A stretch of 64,000 nucleotides of DNA from Flavobacterium aquaticum (GTDB lineage Bacteria > Bacteroidota > Bacteroidia > Flavobacteriales > Flavobacteriaceae), in contig NZ_QLMI01000001.1 in assembly GCF_003259835.1 (NCBI RefSeq), forward strand, positions 62,001 to 126,000. Direction: 5' to 3'. The notes beneath the pieces were generated by a model. The model was given only the letters and a program-made list of their open reading frames with translations. It had not been told where the DNA came from and made no database searches. The first letter of the stretch is position 1. Each line of letters begins with the position of its first letter. A program made the position numbers and the translations under genes. Shown piece after piece: positions 42,915-50,716 of this stretch.

Positions 42915-44375
42915 CTATTGATACTTTTTTATTAAATCGGCAACTAATTTTCCTGAAATTAAGGACGGAGGAACTCCCGGTCCTGGTACGGTTAACTGTC
43001 CAGTAAAGTACAAGTTTTGTACTTTTTTACTTTTCAATTTAGGTCTTAAAAAAGCGGTTTGCAATAAGGTATTCGCCATACCATACGCATTCCCTTTGTA
43101 CGAATTATATTCTTTAACAAAATCATTTACACAAAACGATTCTTTAAAGATAATATTATTTTTTACATTTTGATTAGTTAATTGCTCAAGACGAGTAATT
43201 ATTTTTTCAAAATATAATTCTCTTAATTCTTGAGTGTCTTCTAATCCAGGTGCTAATGGAATAAGAAATATTCCTGCTTCTTTTCCTTCTGGAGCGCAAT
43301 TCTCGTCTGTTTTAGATGGAAAACTGGCGTAGAAAAGTGGTTCTTCAGGCCATTTTGGATTATCATAAATAGCTTCGGCATGTATATCAAAATTTACGTC
43401 AAAGAACAAAGAATGATGTTCTACGTTTTCAATTTTCTTATCAAAACCAACATAAAATAGGAGCGAAGAAGGAGCAAATGTTTTGTTTTCCCAATATTTT
43501 TCCGAATACTGACGATATTTCTCATCTAATAAAGTTTCCGAATGATGATAATCGGCTCCACTTAGAATTACATCTGCTGTGATAATTTTATTATTCACCA
43601 ATAAACCAGTTGCTTTTCCATTAGTAACATCAATTTTTTGAACATTGGCATTGGTTTCGATTTTCACACCTAATTCTTTAGCTAAAGTTTCCATAGCTAA
43701 AATTACCGAATACATTCCGTTTTTAGGATGCCAAGTTCCCAAACCAAAATCGGCAAAGTTCATGAAATTATAGAAGGATGGTGTGTCACTTGGTTTAGCT
43801 CCTAAAAATAGAACAGGAAATTCTAAAATTTGAACCAGTTTCATGTTTTTGAATCGTTTTCGAACATCTTTTTTGATGTTACTGAAAAATTGATTCACTT
43901 TTTTGGCTGTTTCTAAAGTAATTAACTCCAAAGGCGATTCACCTGGGCGATATACTAAATCTTTAATGGCAATATCATAATTACTTTTAGCTTCTGCCAT
44001 AAATTGCTCTAATTGCTTTCCGCTTCCTTTCTCGATGGATTCGAATGTTTTTACAATTTCTGATAAATTGTCAGCAATGGTTACAAAATCTAAATGTCCA
44101 AAATAGACTTGATAAGCGGGAGAGAGTTTAATTAACTCATAATAATCGGAAGGTTTTTTGCTAAAGTCAGCAAAGAAACGTTCGAACACATCAGGCATCC
44201 AATACCATGTTGGCCCAATATCGAAAGTAAATCCTTCTTTTTTAAGTTGACGAGCTCTTCCGCCTATTGTACTGTTTTTTTCGTAAACAGTTACTTCATT
44301 GCCTTGTTTTGCTAAATAGCAAGCAGCAGCTAAAGAAGAAAATCCTGAACCAATTATTACAATTTTTTTATTCAC
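42915..44375 (-). CDS. crtI: Phytoene desaturase (CrtI)
   Basis: FAD-dependent desaturase of 486 residues converting phytoene to lycopene. N-terminal dinucleotide fold KIVIIGSGFSSLAAACYLAK (4-23), GGRARQL and FDIGPTWYWMP; C-terminal CrtI signature TGQLTVPGPGVPPSLISGK. The start codon is GTG (44375-44373). The promoter immediately upstream carries a perfect inverted repeat likely bound by the CarH-like regulator encoded next door. Confidence 0.95.
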   Translation of the reverse strand: MNKKIVIIGSGFSSLAAACYLAKQGNEVTVYEKNSTIGGRARQLKKEGFTFDIGPTWYWMPDVFERFFADFSKKPSDYYELIKLSPAYQVYFGHLDFVTIADNLSEIVKTFESIEKGSGKQLEQFMAEAKSNYDIAIKDLVYRPGESPLELITLETAKKVNQFFSNIKKDVRKRFKNMKLVQILEFPVLFLGAKPSDTPSFYNFMNFADFGLGTWHPKNGMYSVILAMETLAKELGVKIETNANVQKIDVTNGKATGLLVNNKIITADVILSGADYHHSETLLDEKYRQYSEKYWENKTFAPSSLLFYVGFDKKIENVEHHSLFFDVNFDIHAEAIYDNPKWPEEPLFYASFPSKTDENCAPEGKEAGIFLIPLAPGLEDTQELRELYFEKIITRLEQLTNQNVKNNIIFKESFCVNDFVKEYNSYKGNAYGMANTLLQTAFLRPKLKSKKVQNLYFTGQLTVPGPGVPPSLISGKLVADLIKKYQ

Positions 44376-44384
44376 TTGTTTTAA

Positions 44385-44425
44385 TTTTGTTTAACAAAAA
44401 TAGCAAAAAAGTTAAACAAAACAAA
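44385..44425 (-). promoter_or_regulatory. crtI promoter with inverted-repeat operator
   Basis: Read on the minus strand: TTTG (44425-44422), 19-base spacer, TATTTTTG (44402-44395), a consensus Bacteroidota promoter. A perfect 11-bp inverted repeat overlaps it: GTTAAACAAAA (44411-44421, inside the spacer) and TTTTGTTTAAC (44385-44395, touching the -7 element). This places a regulator exactly over the promoter core. Confidence 0.7.
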
Positions 44426-44430
44426 TTTTT

Positions 44431-45330
44431 TTATAAAGTATTAGAAAGTTCTTCTATGCTATTAAAAATATGTACGTTATTATTAAGTGTTTTGGTTTCA
44501 ATAAATTGTGTCATTCTACCTAATAATAAAAGTTCGTGATTGGTGTTTTCAAGAAGTTTAGATTGAATATCAGTTATATAATTATTAACTTCTTCCTGAT
44601 TTGGTTCCACAGTTAAATAACTAACAAAGGTTATTTTTTCGTAAGAATTGATAAGGTCTAGCAAACTTTCTGTTGGAATACTTTCTCCTAAGTAAATAGT
44701 TTGATATCCTTTTAAAAGTATTTCGTAATTTAAATACATTAATCCTAATTCGTGTACTTCGTTTAAAGGAAGGAATAAAACAAAAACTTTATCTGTTTTT
44801 GTAGGTTCTAAAATTTGAACTTTTTCAGTATTAATTAAAAGTTTCTGTTTAATAAGATAACTTATGAAATGTTCGTGAGCAGGTGTAATTGTTTCGGTTT
44901 GCCATAGAAATCCAATTTCTTGCATTAAAGGAATAAATACGGTGTAAAATACTTCACGAAAAGATTTTTCACTTAGTAATTGGTTATAAGTATTGAAAAA
45001 CAAAGATTGATCAAAATTCATCATCGCCATTTTAAAAGTACTAATAGCATGATTTTTTGCACTTTTTTCGGAAATAATATCGTTTGCAAGTTTATTTATC
45101 TGCTCTTGCGTAAGCGAACCAATTTTAGATATTTTATATCCGTAATTATGAAGCAAAACGATGTTTAATAGTTTTTGTAAATTCTTAATATCATACGAAC
45201 GAATGTTAGTATCAGAGCGCATAGGTTCTAAAACATTATAGCGTTTTTCCCAAATACGAATAGTATGTGCTTTTATGCCTGAAAGATTTTCTAAATCTTT
45301 GATACTGAATACATTTTTAACGTTGTTCAT
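44431..45330 (-). CDS. carH: CarH/LitR-like MerR-family B12-dependent photoreceptor repressor
   Basis: Start at the ATG 45330 (299 residues); the earlier in-frame codon is TTG and lies within the -7 element. MerR helix-turn-helix at residues 7-75 (FSIKDLENLSGIKAHTIRIW). Four-helix B12-capping domain about 95-170 with the photoreceptor motif W-x9-EH (Trp143, Glu153, His154). B12-binding Rossmann domain about 181-299 with ExHxxG (Glu191, His193, Gly196), His193 being the likely cobalt ligand. In the family, adenosylcobalamin tetramers bind DNA in the dark and fall apart in light. The residue after Trp143 is Gln, where Thermus CarH has His132. Confidence 0.87.
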   Translation of the reverse strand: MNNVKNVFSIKDLENLSGIKAHTIRIWEKRYNVLEPMRSDTNIRSYDIKNLQKLLNIVLLHNYGYKISKIGSLTQEQINKLANDIISEKSAKNHAISTFKMAMMNFDQSLFFNTYNQLLSEKSFREVFYTVFIPLMQEIGFLWQTETITPAHEHFISYLIKQKLLINTEKVQILEPTKTDKVFVLFLPLNEVHELGLMYLNYEILLKGYQTIYLGESIPTESLLDLINSYEKITFVSYLTVEPNQEEVNNYITDIQSKLLENTNHELLLLGRMTQFIETKTLNNNVHIFNSIEELSNTL

Positions 45331-45345
45331 CTTTTCGGTAAATTT

Positions 45346-45424
45346 ATTAAACAAAAGTATAAAAAAAGATTTGTAAATAATTAAATTATTTAATATAAAT
45401 TTGTTTTATATAACTTAAACAAAT
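45346..45424. promoter_or_regulatory. Divergent promoter region of carH and the secreted-protein gene
   Basis: Minus strand: -7 element TACTTTTG (45359-45352) for carH. Plus strand: TTTG (45370-45373), 22 bases, TAAATTTG (45396-45403) for the gene at 45432. Half-sites like those of the crtI operator: ATTAAACAAAA (45346-45356), and the pair ATTTGTTT (45399-45406)/AAACAAAT (45417-45424). Both promoters could be under CarH control. Confidence 0.55.
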
Positions 45425-45431
45425 CTTAATT

Positions 45432-46037
45432 ATGAAAAAAATTGTAACATTAGTGTTATTCATAGCTTCTTCTGTTGTTATGGCTCAAAAGACAAAAATT
45501 GAAAGCGGTGATTTCAAATTTTTAGCAGGTGTTAAAGAAGTTAACGTTGAATTTGACTATTCAAATTTGAAATTAATGAAAGAAAATTTAACTGAAGAGC
45601 AATATGTTACTAATAGAGCTACTGAGTTAAATGAGAAAAAAGGTGTTGGAGATATTTGGAAAAAGAAATGGCAAGGAAGTAAAGAAATGATCTGGAATCC
45701 TAAATTTTTAGAATTAATTAATGTTGTAAGTTCTAAAGAAAAAACGAATATTTCTTTTCAAGAAGGTTTAACATCGGCTAAATATACATTAATTGTTGAA
45801 GTTGTTTGGATTTATCCAGGTTGGGATGTTGCCATGATGAAACAACCAGCTAAAGTTACAACTAACCTTAAAATTGTTGAAACAGCTAATAGATCAAATA
45901 CTTTAGTTGTTATGTCTAGTGAAAATGCTCCTGGTGATCAATGGGGAAGTAACTTCAGCAATGAAACTAGAATTGGTGAAGGTTTTGCAAAAACAGGAAA
46001 AACATTAGCAAAAGTTATTGCTAAGCAAATTAAATAA
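45432..46037 (+). CDS. Secreted protein of unknown function, divergent from carH
   Basis: A 201-residue protein with signal peptide ending SSVVMAQ (about 19). The mature part has YSNLKLMKENLTEEQYV, a Trp-rich centre (DIWKKKWQGSKEMIW, VVWIYPGWDVAMM) and a C-terminus GEGFAKTGKTLAKVIAKQIK. I recognise no family; size and the GEGFAKTGKTLAKVI ending recall small exported proteins of Bacteroidota. It shares its promoter region with carH and has its own terminator. Confidence 0.78.
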   Translation: MKKIVTLVLFIASSVVMAQKTKIESGDFKFLAGVKEVNVEFDYSNLKLMKENLTEEQYVTNRATELNEKKGVGDIWKKKWQGSKEMIWNPKFLELINVVSSKEKTNISFQEGLTSAKYTLIVEVVWIYPGWDVAMMKQPAKVTTNLKIVETANRSNTLVVMSSENAPGDQWGSNFSNETRIGEGFAKTGKTLAKVIAKQIK

Positions 46038-46059
46038 TTAAGCCTAATTTTAATAAATA

Positions 46060-46089
46060 AAACTGTCTAAGAAATTAGGCAGTTTTTAA
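46060..46089 (+). terminator. Rho-independent terminator
   Basis: AAACTGTCTAA (46060-46070), GAAA loop, TTAGGCAGTTT (46075-46085) with one wobble pair, then T run. Confidence 0.85.
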
Positions 46090-46100
46090 TTTTTATAATA

Positions 46101-47744
46101 ATGAAAAAGAATTTACTATTCGTTTTACTTTTTACAATTAATTTTATTTTTTCTCAGAAGGAGTTGTCTAAAGATTATAGTTACACAGTAAGTGCTCCTT
46201 ACAAAGTTTTTGATGCTTCACAAAAGATTTATTTTTCTAAAAACAATCAATCTATAGCTATTAAGTTTGATGAAAAAAAGGTGTTAATCCAAAAATTTGA
46301 TTCTGATAAACCAGCCTATCTAAAAGAAAAACTGTATGAGAAGTTTTTTCCTAAAAATTATAGAGTTGAAGACGTTTTAGAATTTGATTCAAAATTTTAT
46401 GTGTTTTATTCTTCATGGAATGGTGATGAAGATAAAGAGCAATTATTTTCTGTAGAAATTGATTTTGATAAAGGAGAATTTATGACTCCTAAATTGATAA
46501 TAGAAATCAATGGAAAACTTTCAGGAAAGAAAAACTTTAGTTTTTTTGGAGGAGGATTATATGATATGATTGATGGAACTCAAGATAAATTTGATTTCTT
46601 GGTTTCTCATGATAGAAAAAAAATGTTGGTTCAATATCGAAAAAAACCAGAAGTTAGAAATGATAAAAAAAGCTATGATGTTATTGGTTTAGTTGCTTTT
46701 GGAGATAACTTAACTCAAATTTCTGAAAGAGAAATTAAAATGCCATACACTGAAAGAAGAATGGATAATTTAGATTATCAATTAGACAACGATGGTAATT
46801 TGTATTTATTAACAAAAGTTTTTCATGATGATAGTAATGATGATAAAAAAAGAAGTAAAGATGAATTAGCAAACTACCATTTGGAATTATTTTTTATCAA
46901 AAATGAAACTAATGAATTAAAGATTTCAAGATTTGAAAACAAAGATAAGTTTATTACAAAATTATGGTTGTTTGATTCTCCTCAAAACTTTTTAGTTTGT
47001 GGTGGGTTTTTTAGTAATGGAAAAGGAGATTTAGATGATAGCGATGGTGTTTTGGCTTTTAAAATTGATAAGCAAGGAAACATCTATGATAGTGTTTCTC
47101 ATGATATTCCTGCTGAAATAATCAATCAGTATGAAAGTGAAAAAACTAAAAAGAAAAACGATAAGAAAGAGAAAAAAGGAGACGTTCCAAAGTTTTCAAA
47201 TTTATTCCTAAAAGATTTAATTGTTAACAATGATGGAAGTTTAATTCTAGTAGGTGAACAAGATTTTGTTGTTACTCACACTTCAATGGGACCAAATGGC
47301 TCAACAAGAACATATGTTCGTTATTTTTATAATGATATTTTAATCACTAAAATTGGGGTTAATGGCGAACTAAATTGGATGAAAAAAATTCCGAAAACCC
47401 AATCAGGAGGTAGAGGACAAGGTGGAATGTCATACAAGTATTTTAGTGCAAATGAACACCATTATTTGGTATTCTTAGATAATGTAAAAAATATTGATTT
47501 ACCAATTGATAAAACTCCAGCGCTTCATTCAGATGGCCAAGGTGGTTATTTAACAGCTGTAAAAATTGCTGATTCAGATGGTTCGTTAACAAAAAGTTCC
47601 ATTTTAAACGGACGAGATATTGAAGATTTTCAAATGCATCAATTTTCAGTGAATCGAGTTTTTAAAACAAGTGAAAATTCTTTTATGTTAGAAGTTTACA
47701 AAAAGAAGAAAGAAGATATTATGATTAAAGTAATATTAAAATAA
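46101..47744 (+). CDS. Large exported protein of unknown function
   Basis: A 547-residue protein with signal peptide (ends FIFSQ, about 18). The mature part alternates short beta-strands with Asp/Lys-rich turns (DLDYQLDNDGNLYLLTKVF, DGVLAFKIDKQGNIYDSVS), which suggests a beta-propeller. A basic linker EKTKKKNDKKEKKGD lies near residues 348-362. No catalytic motif is recognised. Separate unit between two terminators. Confidence 0.78.
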   Translation: MKKNLLFVLLFTINFIFSQKELSKDYSYTVSAPYKVFDASQKIYFSKNNQSIAIKFDEKKVLIQKFDSDKPAYLKEKLYEKFFPKNYRVEDVLEFDSKFYVFYSSWNGDEDKEQLFSVEIDFDKGEFMTPKLIIEINGKLSGKKNFSFFGGGLYDMIDGTQDKFDFLVSHDRKKMLVQYRKKPEVRNDKKSYDVIGLVAFGDNLTQISEREIKMPYTERRMDNLDYQLDNDGNLYLLTKVFHDDSNDDKKRSKDELANYHLELFFIKNETNELKISRFENKDKFITKLWLFDSPQNFLVCGGFFSNGKGDLDDSDGVLAFKIDKQGNIYDSVSHDIPAEIINQYESEKTKKKNDKKEKKGDVPKFSNLFLKDLIVNNDGSLILVGEQDFVVTHTSMGPNGSTRTYVRYFYNDILITKIGVNGELNWMKKIPKTQSGGRGQGGMSYKYFSANEHHYLVFLDNVKNIDLPIDKTPALHSDGQGGYLTAVKIADSDGSLTKSSILNGRDIEDFQMHQFSVNRVFKTSENSFMLEVYKKKKEDIMIKVILK

Positions 47745-47777
47745 AAAAAAAGGGCAATTTAAAATTGCCCTTTTTTT
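47744..47777. terminator. Bidirectional terminator
   Basis: GGGCAATTT (47752-47760) pairs with AAATTGCCC (47762-47770), with A and T runs outside, between convergent genes. Confidence 0.85.
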
Positions 47778-49014
47778 ATTGTTGTTTTTCTAAGTTTATC
47801 ATGTGTGCCATGTTTTTAATAACATTGTCATGTTTTTTAACAAAAGGATTATTTTGATCCCAAACATAACCTGCTAGTACGGCACAAATTTTCTCTTTAA
47901 CATCTGGGTTTTCAGGTTGATGAAAGAAAAGCGTTTGTAAATTTCCAGTGTACCATTCTTTTACATAAGTAGTAAAAACGCCGATTCCACTTTTCATGTA
48001 TTCAGTAAATTCCTTTTCCCAATTTACTTCTGTTCCGTTTAATTCTTTATGAATTAATTTAGCGGCTAACATTCCAGATTCGGTGGCAAAAGCAACTCCA
48101 GATGAGAAAACAGGATCTAAGAATTCTGAACTATTTCCAGTTAAGGCAAAACCATCTCCATACATTTGTTTTACGGAACGCGAATAATTTTCTAATTTCA
48201 CAGGTTCAAATAAGAATTCAACGTCGCCAAAACGTTTAATATAATAATCAGATAACTGAATAGCATTTCTTAACGCTTCAGCATTATTTCCGTCTGATAA
48301 TGAATTGATAAAAGACGTTGGTCCAACTACTCCTAAACTCGTATTTCCATTAGAAAACGGAATCACCCATAACCAAACTTCGGTTTCTAAAATATCAAAC
48401 GAAATTAAAGTTCCTTCTTCACCTTCTGGTCTGTTTTTATCTTGTACATGTGTAAAGATAGAAGAATGCGGATCTAATTTTGATGGCGTATCTAAATCTA
48501 ATAAACGTGGTAAAACACGACCATATCCACTTGAATCAATAATAAATTTTGCGTGAATTTCTCTTAAATTACCGTCTTTATCTTTAATTGTTGTAATAGA
48601 ATTTTTTCCTTCAAATTTTACAGCAATAACTTCAGATTCAAATTCTAAATCAATACCTTTATTTATAACTTCTTCTGCTAATGTATTGTCAAAATCAGCT
48701 CTTGGTACTTGCCAGGTCCAATCCCATCCTTCAGAAAACTTCTTGCTAAAATCAAAAACGCAAATCTCATTTCCACGAATAAATCGTGCACCAAGTTTCT
48801 TTTCAAAATTCATTTTATCTAAAGCAGGAAATAATCCAGCTTCATCAAAATGATCCATTACTCTTGGAATTAAACTTTCACCAACAACAAGTCTGGGAAA
48901 TTTAGTTTTTTCAACCACTTTTACTTTAACGTTATTGTTGTGCAAGTATGAAGCAGATACGCAACCAGATGGTCCAGCACCAATTACTAGAACATCAATG
49001 AATTCTTGTGTCAT
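47776..49014 (-). CDS. Flavin-dependent halogenase-type oxidoreductase of the flexirubin cluster
   Basis: A 412-residue FAD enzyme. Dinucleotide site GAGPSGCVSASYL (12-24), VVGESLIP (43-50). The halogenase features are present: a candidate catalytic lysine in EKKLGARF (Lys73) and the WxWxIP motif WLWVIP (214-219) that separates halogenases from monooxygenases. Expected to use FADH2, O2 and chloride on a phenol ring. Chlorinated flexirubins are known, so ring chlorination is a reasonable role; it could also be a hydroxylase. Divergent from the tyrosine ammonia-lyase gene. Confidence 0.82.
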   Translation of the reverse strand: MTQEFIDVLVIGAGPSGCVSASYLHNNNVKVKVVEKTKFPRLVVGESLIPRVMDHFDEAGLFPALDKMNFEKKLGARFIRGNEICVFDFSKKFSEGWDWTWQVPRADFDNTLAEEVINKGIDLEFESEVIAVKFEGKNSITTIKDKDGNLREIHAKFIIDSSGYGRVLPRLLDLDTPSKLDPHSSIFTHVQDKNRPEGEEGTLISFDILETEVWLWVIPFSNGNTSLGVVGPTSFINSLSDGNNAEALRNAIQLSDYYIKRFGDVEFLFEPVKLENYSRSVKQMYGDGFALTGNSSEFLDPVFSSGVAFATESGMLAAKLIHKELNGTEVNWEKEFTEYMKSGIGVFTTYVKEWYTGNLQTLFFHQPENPDVKEKICAVLAGYVWDQNNPFVKKHDNVIKNMAHMINLEKQQ

Positions 49015-49063
49015 ATTTTTCTTTTTTGTTTGTAAGAATATGTTACCTTTGACGCTTCAAATT

Positions 49064-49104
49064 TAATCACATATTTTTTATTTATGCATAAATTGTTTGT
49101 GATT
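49064..49104. promoter_or_regulatory. Palindromic region in the divergent halogenase/ammonia-lyase promoter
   Basis: AATCACA (49065-49071) and TGTGATT (49098-49104) are reverse complements around an inner palindrome ATTTATGCATAAAT (49080-49093). TACCTTTG (49044-49051) is a possible -7 element for the ammonia-lyase gene. Candidate operator of the pigment cluster. Confidence 0.45.
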
Positions 49105-49130
49105 TTTCAAATAAATTTAAAGTATTAATA

Positions 49131-50648
49131 ATGAGCACGTTAAACGAGTATCTGTCTATTGAAGATTTTACATCTATAATTTTTAACAACAATAAAGTTG
49201 CTGTAAGTGATTCTGTTATCAAAAGAGTTGAAGAAAGTTTTGACTTTTTAAAGGAGTTTTCTGGTAATAAAGTAATTTATGGTGTAAATACTGGTTTTGG
49301 TCCAATGGCTCAATACAGAATTAAAGACGAAGACAGATTACAATTGCAATACAATTTAATTAGAAGTCATTCGTCAGGAACTGGAAAGCCAATAAGCCCA
49401 ATTAACGTAAAAGCGATAATTCTTGCTCGATTAAACACGCTTTCTTTAGGGAATTCTGGAGTTCATCCTTCAGTTATTCATTTAATGAAAGAATTTTTAA
49501 ATAGAGATATTACGCCTTTAATTTTTGAACACGGTGGAGTAGGTGCAAGTGGCGATTTAGTGCAATTAGCTCATTTAGCATTAACACTAATTGGTGAAGG
49601 TGAAGTGTTCTATAAAGGAGAAAGAAGAGCTACAAAAGAAGTTTTTGAAATTGAAAAATTAGAACCAATTAAAGTTGAAATTCGTGAAGGTTTAGCCTTA
49701 ATGAACGGAACTTCAGTAATGACAGGTATTGGAATTGTTAATGTGCATAATTCAAGAAAAGTGCTAGATTGGTCTGTTAAATGTTCTTGTGCAATCAACG
49801 AAATTGTAAAAGCTTATGATGATCACCTTTCCTTTGAATTAAATAATACGAAGAAACATTTTGGTCAACAAGAAATCGCGAAACTTATGCGCGATAATTT
49901 GTCTGATAGTACTTTAGTTAGAAAAAGAGAAGACCATTTATATTCTGGAAATAACAACGAAGATGTATTTAAAGAAAAAGTACAAGAATATTATTCTTTA
50001 CGTTGTGTTCCGCAAATATTAGGACCTGTTTTAGATACTATTAATTACACTTCTCAAGTTCTTGAAAACGAAATTAACTCGGCAAACGATAATCCAATTG
50101 TTGATGTTAAAAACAAACACGTTTATCATGGTGGAAATTTTCATGGAGATTACATTTCACTAGAAATGGATAAATTGAAAATTGTAATTGCAAAATTAAC
50201 GATGTTGTCTGAACGTCAATTAAACTATTTATTAAACTCTAAACTAAACGAAATTTTACCTCCTTTCGTAAATTTAGGTGTTTTAGGATTTAATTTCGGA
50301 ATGCAAGGTGTTCAATTTACTGCTACTTCAACAACTGCAGAAAGTCAAATGCTTTCTAATCCAATGTATGTGCATAGTATTCCTAATAATAATGACAATC
50401 AAGATATTGTTAGTATGGGTACAAATGCAGCTGTAATTGCAAGTAAAGTAATCGAAAATGCATTTGAAGTTTTAGCTATTGAGTTAATTACAATTGTTCA
50501 AGCTATTGATGCATTAAATTATAAAAACGAAATATCTTCTGTAACCCGAAAAATGTATGATGATATTAGAGCTATCGTACCAGAATTTAAAGAAGATCAA
50601 ATTATGTATCCTATAGTTCAAAAAGTAAAAGATTATTTGATGCAATAA
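49131..50648 (+). CDS. Tyrosine ammonia-lyase (aromatic amino acid lyase)
   Basis: MIO-enzyme of 505 residues that converts L-tyrosine to 4-coumarate, the starter of the aryl polyene chain. The MIO cofactor forms from Ala139-Ser140-Gly141 in GGVGASGDLVQL; the catalytic tyrosine is in VIYGVNTGFGP (Tyr50). The substrate pair is Ser79-His80, histidine-lyase-like; however, by memory the characterised F. johnsoniae TAL has the same RSHSSGTGKP context and is very similar throughout. First plus-strand gene of the flexirubin cluster. Confidence 0.9.
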   Translation: MSTLNEYLSIEDFTSIIFNNNKVAVSDSVIKRVEESFDFLKEFSGNKVIYGVNTGFGPMAQYRIKDEDRLQLQYNLIRSHSSGTGKPISPINVKAIILARLNTLSLGNSGVHPSVIHLMKEFLNRDITPLIFEHGGVGASGDLVQLAHLALTLIGEGEVFYKGERRATKEVFEIEKLEPIKVEIREGLALMNGTSVMTGIGIVNVHNSRKVLDWSVKCSCAINEIVKAYDDHLSFELNNTKKHFGQQEIAKLMRDNLSDSTLVRKREDHLYSGNNNEDVFKEKVQEYYSLRCVPQILGPVLDTINYTSQVLENEINSANDNPIVDVKNKHVYHGGNFHGDYISLEMDKLKIVIAKLTMLSERQLNYLLNSKLNEILPPFVNLGVLGFNFGMQGVQFTATSTTAESQMLSNPMYVHSIPNNNDNQDIVSMGTNAAVIASKVIENAFEVLAIELITIVQAIDALNYKNEISSVTRKMYDDIRAIVPEFKEDQIMYPIVQKVKDYLMQ

Positions 50649-50716
50649 TTTATTTTTCAAAAATTTCATTATTTCACAATAAAGATTAAATTGCTTAAAA
50701 TTAAAATCTACTCAAT

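Noticed and set aside
44431..45354. carH start at 45354
   Set aside because: That codon is TTG and overlaps the TACTTTTG promoter element; the ATG at 45330 gives the normal MerR N-terminus.
49131..50648. Histidine ammonia-lyase
   Set aside because: Ser79-His80 is HAL-like, but the sequence closely resembles the F. johnsoniae tyrosine ammonia-lyase as I recall it and lies in a flexirubin cluster; no other histidine-degradation gene is nearby.
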